From positions 1 through 39,427 of the IMG/VR virus record IMGVR_UViG_3300036846_001124: 39,427 nt of DNA; one strand, 5' to 3'. How positions within the stretch are numbered: position 1 is the first letter of the stretch; every line of letters starts with the position of its first letter. The notes under the pieces were generated by a model, which saw only the letters and a program-made list of their open reading frames with translations, made no database searches and was not told where the DNA came from. Positions 29,301-37,700 of this stretch are shown one piece after another. The DNA comes from a virus. The position numbers and the translations under genes are program-made.

Positions 29301-29806
29301 AGTTAAACCTTGGGTTTGAAAGCTTTCCTTACCCTGAACGATATGGTGCAGCATCACCACTATCCCCCTCTGTAAAAGGGAAAGCAGCAAAAAATTTATC
29401 ACGTGCTCAACGATCCTATGGGCAGGGAAAGACAACAAGGGATGTTGCAGGTGATTTAGAGGCTAAATACAAGATTGTAGAAGCATTCTACGAAATGGAG
29501 GAAGATTTTATTACTGAATTAATTGAAGAAAAGGCAGCGATGGATTTAGATGATATTTTGACAATGGGTACGCCTTCGATGGAAGGTATGTCTTTCAAGG
29601 AAACAGATAAAATTGAAGAACGATTTAGAAGAAATCTTTCTTATCGTAGATATGATGGGATAATTTCTGGAGTACCAACGTTAGCATCACTTAAAGGTGT
29701 TTCGCACTTGCGGCAGCGTCCGTATGCGAAAGGCTCTGGTACACGGCCAAGTTTCGTTGATACAGGGTTATATTCTAAAAGCTTCAGAGTGTGGATGGAG
29801 GAGTAA
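29297..29806 (+). CDS. Neck or tail-completion candidate (169 aa)
   Basis: Start at ATG 29297, overlapping the previous stop; the frame is open 60 bases further upstream but that is inside the preceding gene. Soluble and charged with two long helices (EAKYKIVEAFYEMEEDFITELIEEKAAM, SFKETDKIEERFRRNLSYRR). No family is recognised. Confidence 0.5.
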   Translation: MKLNLGFESFPYPERYGAASPLSPSVKGKAAKNLSRAQRSYGQGKTTRDVAGDLEAKYKIVEAFYEMEEDFITELIEEKAAMDLDDILTMGTPSMEGMSFKETDKIEERFRRNLSYRRYDGIISGVPTLASLKGVSHLRQRPYAKGSGTRPSFVDTGLYSKSFRVWMEE

Positions 29807-29968
29807 ATGCTTGGTCAGATCCTGCTGGTATTCGCATTCGTTTTTGCTGTGATCGCAGCAGTGTTCGTCACAACTGTGAGCCGTCCACCAATCGCTCTTC
29901 ACTTTGGGTGGCTTGCTGTAGCATTCTGGATTCTATCCATTTTGCTCGGTGGCTTTGGAGTAAAATGA
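29807..29968 (+). CDS. Two-pass membrane protein (53 aa)
   Basis: ATG directly after the previous stop with GGAGGAG upstream. Two hydrophobic segments, residues 2-24 and 33-52, around an SRPP turn. The size and topology suit a small holin or another inner-membrane phage protein, although lysis genes are unusual amid neck genes; the role stays open. Its stop overlaps the next start. Confidence 0.6.
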   Translation: MLGQILLVFAFVFAVIAAVFVTTVSRPPIALHFGWLAVAFWILSILLGGFGVK

Positions 29969-30093
29969 TGGCAATGACACCTTGCTCACCGGTTAACAAG
30001 CCAGGTCTTTCTGGTAAAGGCCGACCACTCCCGAAGAAGCCTTTGCCGAAATCACCTGGATCTTGTTCGAGTCCCTCTTTGGGCCGTAGGTAA
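29965..30093 (+). CDS. Small basic Pro/Lys-rich protein (42 aa)
   Basis: ATGA overlap with the membrane-protein stop, and its own stop shares a base with the next ATG. Composition is Pro, Lys, Ser and Gly (GLSGKGRPLPKKPLPKSPG), with two cysteines. It is short but held in a chain of exact overlaps, which is why it is listed. Confidence 0.45.
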   Translation: MMAMTPCSPVNKPGLSGKGRPLPKKPLPKSPGSCSSPSLGRR

Positions 30094-31403
30094 TGGCATC
30101 TGTACTTGATGCTTTAAACTCAAAATCCCAACTTGGCGCTTCCCTTGAGCAAGGTGTTCGTACTCTATCGGCGGATCAAACTTTATCTTTCTCTTTGTAT
30201 CGAAAATTTATTTTTCCGTTAGACGGTATGAATTATTGGATTAAGGTTCCGTCAAGTCCTGCCCCTGTTTCTACGGCTGGTATCATACCAACATCTGGAT
30301 TGGTGTCTGCAACAGCTAAAGCTGGAGAGGCTATTCAGATTTCACCAGGAGGACCGCTTGCAGCCTTCATTATTGGCGGCACTATATATAATCCGCTTGA
30401 TGCTGTTGATCAAGGACTTGAAACAGCAGAGTCACTATTTGTGGATTTTACTGGTCCTGCATATTCACATGTATCAGGAAGTTCTATCGAACTTCAACCA
30501 GGAGAAAATGTAGATATTCCTGAAAATTGTGTAAATGGAGCGTGGGTTTGTGCCGCGAGTGGTAGTCATCAATTTACGTGCGTGTTGCAAAGATCTAATC
30601 CCACTGTGGAAATGGCAACCGATGTTGAAGTAAGTGGCTCTTTTCACTATGCATCTACAACACTTCAAGAGGAAGATGCAACAGTTGACACAAACGAGGT
30701 TATTTTCACTTCTCTCTCAGAAATTCAGCACTTTAATCGAATCGGCCCTGATTATATGTATATCTGTCATTATCGTGATATTACTTTTGCTTTTGACTCT
30801 AGAGCTAGATTATATGAACAAGCTGATCTCTATCATTATCGCGGGCATGCGCTGAAGAGTAAGCACCAAACTCAAATTATTGATGACCCGTCGCAGTTTA
30901 ATCCAACGTTAGTTGTTTCAAACTCACTTCCTATTTGGCTCTATATGCAAATCTACGTGCCACCGTATCCAGGATTTACGTGTCCGTTTATTTTGTATCC
31001 TTCTTTTCTGGTAGATGATAACTTGCCTCCTCCGTTTGGGGCTGTGCATTGTGAGGATACTCGAGTATTGATGATGAACTCGTACCTTGGTCCTCACTTG
31101 CAGTCCAGCCAATTGTGCAGAGAAAAGGTTAGAGTTCATACTTATGGTGTAGATAATGAAACTATTATTTCATTTCTCAATTTTGTAGCGCAGTATTCGC
31201 GCGATTGGATGTATTTGGGGTTAGTGGATAGTCCTGCAATTCGTGATCAAAAGGATGTGCAGCCGGAATTTAAGACTTTGGCACAACGGAAGCTTATCGA
31301 ATTTGATATTAATTACAATCAGGCTGTGAGCCGAAACTTGGCTCGCCAGTTAGTTGAACATGCGAGGGTGCAGTTTATCCCACAGTGGTTGAATGGAGAC
31401 TAA
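30093..31403 (+). CDS. Structural protein of unknown function (436 aa)
   Basis: Long soluble protein, beta-rich N-terminal half and alpha/beta C-terminal half, no signal. Notable parts: GMNYWIKVPSS, FHYASTTLQEEDATVDTNEVIF (about 185), LVVSNSLPIWLYMQIYVPPYPG and SYLGPHLQ. A DUF-type virion protein encoded between neck and sheath in related contractile phages is the best reading, but I do not recognise the family. Confidence 0.55.
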   Translation: MASVLDALNSKSQLGASLEQGVRTLSADQTLSFSLYRKFIFPLDGMNYWIKVPSSPAPVSTAGIIPTSGLVSATAKAGEAIQISPGGPLAAFIIGGTIYNPLDAVDQGLETAESLFVDFTGPAYSHVSGSSIELQPGENVDIPENCVNGAWVCAASGSHQFTCVLQRSNPTVEMATDVEVSGSFHYASTTLQEEDATVDTNEVIFTSLSEIQHFNRIGPDYMYICHYRDITFAFDSRARLYEQADLYHYRGHALKSKHQTQIIDDPSQFNPTLVVSNSLPIWLYMQIYVPPYPGFTCPFILYPSFLVDDNLPPPFGAVHCEDTRVLMMNSYLGPHLQSSQLCREKVRVHTYGVDNETIISFLNFVAQYSRDWMYLGLVDSPAIRDQKDVQPEFKTLAQRKLIEFDINYNQAVSRNLARQLVEHARVQFIPQWLNGD

Positions 31404-31404
31404 A

Positions 31405-31650
31405 ATGCCACAGACAACTTATCTTTCTCTATGGACGGCTGAGTATCCAATTACCGCTAAAGTGCAGAAACCGGGTGGTGTGACTGTGCTATCAGCCGTT
31501 GGTGCTGGTGATGTTCCAAATAAACCGACTTACACCGCTGGAACGATTCAGATGGTTGAAGCTGAGGCTACTGCTGAAGTTGAGGTCGAAGGAACTAAAG
31601 TAACGGCTCATGCTGAGGCGAGTGTGACAGTGGAGCCAGCCAGTCAGTGA
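31405..31650 (+). CDS. Small beta-rich protein (81 aa)
   Basis: Start at ATG 31405, after GGAG; an in-frame ATG at 31393 lies inside the previous gene. Ends with a highly regular stretch of alternating Val/Glu/Ala/Thr (about residues 45-80), predicted as beta strands. It could be a virion accessory protein. No family is recognised. Confidence 0.5.
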   Translation: MPQTTYLSLWTAEYPITAKVQKPGGVTVLSAVGAGDVPNKPTYTAGTIQMVEAEATAEVEVEGTKVTAHAEASVTVEPASQ

Positions 31651-31763
31651 AACGGTTTCAGGAACGGAAGGCGCTTAAAGCGAAGACTCTTCAACGAGCT
31701 CAAAAGACGCAAAAGAAAAAGGCGGTTGAAGAGCGCCAGCGTCGTCTAAGCAAGAAAGTCTAA
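31647..31763 (+). CDS. Very basic small protein (38 aa)
   Basis: GTG start overlapping the previous stop as GTGA. The product is Lys/Arg/Gln-rich (KRFQERKALKAKTLQRAQKT) and helical, so it may bind nucleic acid or a virion partner. It is supported by coupling and by a clean stop before the sheath gene. Confidence 0.4.
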   Translation: MKRFQERKALKAKTLQRAQKTQKKKAVEERQRRLSKKV

Positions 31764-31789
31764 TTTGCTTGGCAAAAGGAACGTGAACC

Positions 31790-33559
31790 ATGGCAATTCA
31801 AACTCAGTTTAGCACGGATCCCAATGCGATTGTAACGGTGCACGTTTCAATCATTGAGGCTCCAACTCCTATTAACTATCAGCGAACCGGGGCCTTCGTG
31901 TCCTTTGGGGCGACAACCCTGTTGCCGGGTGATACGGAGCTTTTGACGCAGTTGTCGGACCTAACACTGCCAGAGTCAGCAATGCTTGTGCTGACTGCTG
32001 TGTGGGCGAATGGTCTTGTTACGGTGACTATTGACCAGACTATTCCTGGTGTTGTTGTCGGTGATACAGTTTCTATTGTGATGAGTCAGATGGTTCCTGT
32101 GGGGTACAACGGGACATTTGCTGCTACGATCATCTCTGCCAATGGGTTTACCTACCCACTCACAACCAATCCTGGTCCGGTAACACAGGAAGGTATTGCG
32201 TCATTTCCATCTATGCTACAACTTCCAATAAACTTTTCTGCTATGACGTGGGCTGCTGGAGTCGTGACTGTAACGACTTCAGTTCCTCTAGCTGGCCCTC
32301 CTACAGTTGGTGATGAAATTGATCTGTTGATTTCGGGAGTGACTCCTGCTGCGTATAATGGCTTGTTTGATTGTACAGTGACGGGTGCGAATACTTTTAC
32401 GTATCCGGTGACTACAAATCCTGGTACTGCTACTGTGATGGGCTATGCGGTATGGCAGCAGACCATTGAACTTCAGCAGATGGCCACGACTTATTTCGGT
32501 CAAGGAAACATGGTCGGACCATGGGTTCTTGAACTTGGGTACCAGAGTTCTATCGACAATAAGGTTATTGCTTTGGAAAATTGGCTTGCTGATAATCCGT
32601 TGACGATCTACGGATTCTTGATGCCACGTGAATTTGGGTCGGATGTTAACGCACTTCCGGCATGGCCTGGATATCCAACACCATATCCTGCTCCAACCAG
32701 ATTTATGGGGTTGCTGAAGCAATACCAAGCTCCAGAAAAAATGGAGTATTTCTGGGTCACGGTTACCCCGCAAACTACGCGGACCTTGGACGAGACTTAT
32801 AAGGATGTCTTCAAGCTTGTTGAAGCTCCTGTATTGTCAGATCCGCTGGCAGTTCCACCCGGCAGTACCTCTGGGTACTCGAACGTGATCGATCCAGAAG
32901 GTGAGTTCACGCTTGCTGCGCTTTTCTATAATGCACTTTCGTATCGGCCATCGAATACAAATCGAATTTCCCCTATGGCATTCAAGTATGTCTATGGGGT
33001 TACGGAGTATCCTCAGCGGCACAATGGTCCGTTGCTCGTCAGCTTCAAGTCTACGAACACGAACTACATCACAACTGGTGCTGAAGGTGGCATCAGCTTC
33101 ACAATGGTTTATGAAGGTGTGACTGCTGATCATCACGATTACTTCAACTGGTGGTACACGATCGATTGGGTGCAGATTGAAGTCAATCTAAATCTCAGCA
33201 ATGCTATCATCAATGGGTCCAATAATCCGTTGGCTCCTCTTTACTACAACCAGGATGGTATCAACTATCTGCAAACGGTGCTCTATCGTACAATGGTGAG
33301 TGCTAGCACATTCGGTATGGTTTTGGGTAAGATCGTGATGTCTACGTATGATGGTCCAGATCTTACTAATTCCATCAATGGGGGTGAGTTTGCAGGTGAG
33401 TGTGATGTGAATGCTGTACCATTCCTCAACTACACTTTGGCGAACCCTGGGGACTATAAGATTGGAGAGTATGATGGACTCTCTACCTTGTTTATCCCTT
33501 CGCGTGGATTTATCCATGTCCTCGTGAATGTCGTCGCCACGGATCTCGTTTCCATCTAG
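31790..33559 (+). CDS. Tail sheath-like protein (DUF3383-like) with duplicated insert
   Basis: 589 residues. The N-terminal core (AIQTQFSTDPNAIVTVHVSI) is followed by two tandem, clearly homologous beta modules at about 70-137 and 152-220, both carrying GVVTVT-like, YNGxF and FTYPxTTNPG strings. The remainder (IALENWLADNPLTIYGFLMP, LAALFYNALSYRPS, AGECDVNAVPFLNYTLANPGDYK) fits the DUF3383 sheath family. The order sheath, tube, chaperone, tape measure supports a contractile tail. The modules probably sit on the outer surface of the sheath (inference). Confidence 0.65.
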   Translation: MAIQTQFSTDPNAIVTVHVSIIEAPTPINYQRTGAFVSFGATTLLPGDTELLTQLSDLTLPESAMLVLTAVWANGLVTVTIDQTIPGVVVGDTVSIVMSQMVPVGYNGTFAATIISANGFTYPLTTNPGPVTQEGIASFPSMLQLPINFSAMTWAAGVVTVTTSVPLAGPPTVGDEIDLLISGVTPAAYNGLFDCTVTGANTFTYPVTTNPGTATVMGYAVWQQTIELQQMATTYFGQGNMVGPWVLELGYQSSIDNKVIALENWLADNPLTIYGFLMPREFGSDVNALPAWPGYPTPYPAPTRFMGLLKQYQAPEKMEYFWVTVTPQTTRTLDETYKDVFKLVEAPVLSDPLAVPPGSTSGYSNVIDPEGEFTLAALFYNALSYRPSNTNRISPMAFKYVYGVTEYPQRHNGPLLVSFKSTNTNYITTGAEGGISFTMVYEGVTADHHDYFNWWYTIDWVQIEVNLNLSNAIINGSNNPLAPLYYNQDGINYLQTVLYRTMVSASTFGMVLGKIVMSTYDGPDLTNSINGGEFAGECDVNAVPFLNYTLANPGDYKIGEYDGLSTLFIPSRGFIHVLVNVVATDLVSI

Positions 33560-33569
33560 GAGATAACCC

Positions 33570-34010
33570 ATGGCCTTTCAATTCACTCCTCCTGGAGTCC
33601 TGAACCGACTCCGGGCTTCGGTCGTATGGTCAGATTTTCCTGAACTCAATGTTACAAGTGGCCTTTTGACAACAGAAGGTATTCGCTTGGCGTTGGAAGG
33701 AAATGCGACTGACTTGCTACCGGCTATGGTGAGCTTGGTGAGCAGTCCAGCACCGTATCTATCGGCGTCTATAACAATGTCGGTTGTGCGAAGTTCAGCA
33801 TTGGCCAATCTTTTCAAGCTCCAGTTTGAGGATACGACCCTCATGGGGATTGCGACGATTTGGCCAGATACAGACGTTATTCCTGTATTCACCATCCACA
33901 ACGTAGCTCTTGAGAGTATGCGTGAGATGGCATTTGCAGGAATGGAGGCAGCTATGGTGGTCACGGCTCGTGGCTACTACAACGTCAACACAGGGTTCTT
34001 TGGAACCTAA
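33570..34010 (+). CDS. Tail tube-like protein (146 aa)
   Basis: Beta-rich protein without signal: AFQFTPPGVLNRLRASVVWSDFPE, SASITMSVVRSSALANLF, DVIPVFTIHNVALE. Position right after the sheath and before the chaperone, and length near that of DUF3277 tube proteins, make it the tube candidate. The family match is by position more than motif. Confidence 0.6.
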   Translation: MAFQFTPPGVLNRLRASVVWSDFPELNVTSGLLTTEGIRLALEGNATDLLPAMVSLVSSPAPYLSASITMSVVRSSALANLFKLQFEDTTLMGIATIWPDTDVIPVFTIHNVALESMREMAFAGMEAAMVVTARGYYNVNTGFFGT

Positions 34011-34026
34011 TAATGGAGGATAGCGT

Positions 34027-34596
34027 ATGGCAGAGGTTAAGTTAAACAGGAAACTTAATCTTGTTATGAGTCTCGATACTGAAGTGGGGAACATCTATGT
34101 TCACTCTATCCCTATTAGTCGAGAAGTATTTGAAGATAATTTCCTTGTTGTTTCTCGCGCTTTCACGGCAGTTTACACAAATGGATTAGGACCAGTGACA
34201 GGGCCGCGCGTTGCGGCTCTTCTGTTAAAACAAGAAGCAGAAGCACTCAACGTTTGGGCAAAAACTCAACAATCTCTTATGGCTGAAATCAACCGATTAA
34301 CAACAGTGATTTTGCCTGGGGATAACGGTTGGGAGCAAATGCCGTTTGATGTTGCTAAGAAACGTGGTGTTATCGACGACGACGTTGCATCGGAGGTAGA
34401 AAACAGCCTCGTATATTTTACATGCGCCTCATCCATACATCTGAAGGCGGAAATGAAAGTGGCAATGGAAGGGTTGAGCACTCTTTGGGGCGCGCAAACT
34501 ACGTCATTGAACGTTACGGAATACATGAATTCCTTACCGATGTTGACGCAGGAAGAGAATACTGGCGAGAATCTGCCGACGGCAGTGAATCAATAA
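34027..34596 (+). CDS. Tail assembly chaperone candidate (189 aa)
   Basis: Located between tube and tape measure, where the chaperone always lies. Helical and soluble (LLLKQEAEALNVWAKTQQSLMAEINRL, EMKVAMEGLSTLWGAQ). The final 60 codons are overlapped by a second frame that continues to 34727, the arrangement used for chaperone frameshift products. AGGA lies upstream of the ATG. Confidence 0.6.
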   Translation: MAEVKLNRKLNLVMSLDTEVGNIYVHSIPISREVFEDNFLVVSRAFTAVYTNGLGPVTGPRVAALLLKQEAEALNVWAKTQQSLMAEINRLTTVILPGDNGWEQMPFDVAKKRGVIDDDVASEVENSLVYFTCASSIHLKAEMKVAMEGLSTLWGAQTTSLNVTEYMNSLPMLTQEENTGENLPTAVNQ

Positions 34597-34727
34597 TACA
34601 TTCTTGTCTTTCATGGTTGGTCGATGAAGGCTTTAGTGACTTCTTCGATCAATTTGAATTGGCATGGCCACACGGTACTCGTCTTCAATGGCAGCAACGC
34701 TATATGATTGCGCTGTGGAAAGCGTAG
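34422..34727 (+). CDS. Chaperone frameshift extension (probable -1 product)
   Basis: A frame one base behind the 34027 gene is open from 34359 and ends at 34727, two bases before the tape measure. No ribosome site precedes its first ATG (34422), and the convincing coding part (SCLSWLVDEGFSDFFDQFELAWPHG, LQWQQRYMIALWKA) lies after the upstream stop. Together this suggests expression by ribosomal frameshifting, as in many tailed phages. I see no canonical slippery heptamer in the overlap, so separate initiation remains possible. Confidence 0.5.
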   Translation: MRLIHTSEGGNESGNGRVEHSLGRANYVIERYGIHEFLTDVDAGREYWRESADGSESIIHSCLSWLVDEGFSDFFDQFELAWPHGTRLQWQQRYMIALWKA

Positions 34728-34728
34728 A

Positions 34729-37700
34729 ATGCCAACTGTTACAATAAGAATTCCACCTCAGTTTATGCAGTCTGTAAATCAGCTAATGGCTGATATACAG
34801 AAATTTCAGGTATCTGTTATACAAACTCAACAAACTGTTGAACAACTTCATCTTAATCAGACACAAAGAATTGGAACTCAAATAGGTTCTCATCTTTCAC
34901 GTATGAACCAACTTTTCAAGAAAATCGGTTCGTCTATTGTTCAGAGCATTGATCGAATGTTACAATCAATGGGAGCTCTTGGCAGATTATTTGTCAATAG
35001 TTTCACTGTAGGAGCAGAGGTCCTTGAATTTCTTGCTGGCCCCATTGGATGGGCGGTTGGCACGACTGTTGCAGTTGGGTCTTTTGCTCTCCCGATTGCG
35101 ATGAGTTTTACTAGATGGATATATGACAAGATAGTTAGGCTTGGAGACAATCTGCTACAAGATTGGTTAGTGGCAAGAGGCACGTTTTCAACTGTTAGCG
35201 GTATACGAGCTTTTAGAGCTTCGTTTGCAGGATTGCCGATAGATGATGATATATTTACCAGAATGGCTGTTGGTAGAGCAGATACGGGTTCTGATGAATT
35301 TAGGGCTCTTCTTTCATTTAAAATCAAGGAGCAACAAGACTCTACTGATATGCTAATGGACTTGATGATAGCTACTTCTGCATTTATGAAAAATCAGAGT
35401 GGAGGAATAGATCTACCCGTGGCTCAGGCATTTCGCCTAACTTCAATTTTCCCACCGAAACTACTTCTTGCTCTCATAGGCATTGACAAAAAGGAACTAG
35501 AGGAAAAGATTCAACATGAACAAGAGTTAAAAAAGTTGTTGAGGATATCACCAGAAGCTGTTAAAGGATGGAGTAAGTTCAGTGTTTCACTAAATCTCAT
35601 GTGGGTTCAGATAGAGACGATTATTGCTAAGAAATTGGCAGACCCTAACTCAAATTTTGTGAAAAGTCTTACTAAACTAATTGAGGCGATGACAAAACTT
35701 GTGGAGGTGTTTCTAAATCTCCCTATTAGTCAGAAAGCCATTGATTTGATAACGAATATAGTGCAAAGGACTGCAACTTATTTAGAAAAAGGCAGTAGTC
35801 CTACTATTCGTAAAAATCTCAAAGATGTAGCAGTTCTGATGGCTGATACGGGAAAAGAAGTTGATAAACTAAGGGGTGCTGTTGAACGGTTATCTGACAC
35901 TCCAACTGCTTTGCCGGATAAAGCTAGGGCGATACCAAGTTATGATGATCGTGGTGAACCAGTAGGAACTAAAGGTCCTTCTGTAGGAGCTAGTAGAGAT
36001 TCTTATGTTAATCGCGGTGGTGGTGGATATGGTGTGAGTGGTGGTCCTACATTCCGCCCTGGAGTGGGTCCTGGTCCGCGTGCCCGAGAAACCCCCGGAG
36101 CTGGCAATGAAACACCAACGCGTCCAGGTCCATTTATTAGCAACGTGCCACGCATTCCCGGTGTCCCTGGCACGCGAGGTAATGTTCCACCCGGTGGCAT
36201 CCGTCGCTACACTGGCCCGACACACCCGCGTGTTCATGGCCCGCCTGAGCCTATTCCAAAAGCACCTACTGCCAAACCTGGAGCACCTGCTGTTTCTCAA
36301 CCAGCGGCTCCCCCAAGAATTCCTGGTGTAGGTCTACCTGGAGGTCCCTCTGGTCCTACAGCACGCCCACCATCTCCTAGCTTCTTAGGTGGCGCACCCG
36401 GTATACCAGGACTTCCTGGAGGTCCATCAGGACCAGCGGTTCAGCGTGGTCCTGCCGCTGGTGCTGCCCCTGCTGGATGGTCTAATGACTTAGATCGGCA
36501 ATCTTATGACAATATGTTCAGTGGCACCAAGCTCGCTGGCCATTATGATGATGTAGTGCGAGCCGCACAGAACAATAACGTTCCTCCATCGCTTGTTGCT
36601 GGGATTATGGCCCATGAATCTGCTAGGGGCCGCAGTCGCATGATAAACGAAAAGAATAACCCTGCCGGAATTATGATTCCTAATGGACCAGGGCGTACTT
36701 TCTCATCTATTGAGGAAGGCATTGATAGTTCAGCTCACTCAATTGCTAGAAACTATAATCGTGGTGGCCGCACCATTCCGGGTATGGCAGGTTCCTACGC
36801 TCCACCAGGAGCCGCTAACGATCCAGGTAATTTAAATCGTGGTTGGCCCGCTGGCGTGACGATGTATCAACACCAGTTGCAGTCAAGCACCGGACAACCG
36901 GCACAATCCGCGCCACCTCCACCTCCGGCAAATGCTCCTCCTTCACCTAGCGGTACGGCATTACGTGATCCCGTTACAGCGACTGGACTAGGTGGGGGAG
37001 TAGTCGGGTCAGGATATCAAACTCGCGCTCAGGGTGGCCATCAGGGACTCGATATTCTAGCTCCGGCTGGATCGCCAATTTACGCGAGTGGTGGTGGTGT
37101 CATTGAACACAATAATGCTCGTGGCACCCAATGGAATGACGCAATTACTGTTATCAGAATGGAGGATGGCCGACGAATTGTTTATATGCATCATCATCTT
37201 GATCCTGGCCTAAAAGAAGGGTCAAAGGTTGAAGCTGGCCAGCAGATTGGCACTAGTGGTGTCGCGAATAATGTTGCACATCTTCATTACGAAATATGGT
37301 CAGGAGCACGGTTGCATTCCAAAAATATTACGATGCAAAATCCTTGGACTAAAAAGAATCTTCCGGTGGGTGGGCGTGATCCTACACAACCTCAGCTTCT
37401 TCAGCAACCTACTCAGGCTCAGCAACCTGTTTTGCCACAAACCAGTGCAGCCGGTGTTCAAGGCTTACCCGGTGGTCCGAGTGGATCAGCAGACCCACGA
37501 ATAAATCCACCTGTTCAAACAGCCGGCATTCCTGGAGCGGCTGGCACTCCGGGTGGACCAGCCGCAGTCAAGCCGGGAAAAGCTCAACCGTCGGCACAAC
37601 CTGCTCCTCAAGTTACAGCCGCAGCTCAAGCACCACTTGCCCCTGGAGCAAAAGTTCCACGTACAGGTCCTGGTCCATGGACTGACCTCCCTGGTGCGCG

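Noticed and set aside
36003-36331. Short ORFs in other frames over the tape-measure gene
   Set aside because: All are low-complexity shadows of the Gly-Pro linker frame, which is open for over 4.6 kb with recognisable domains.
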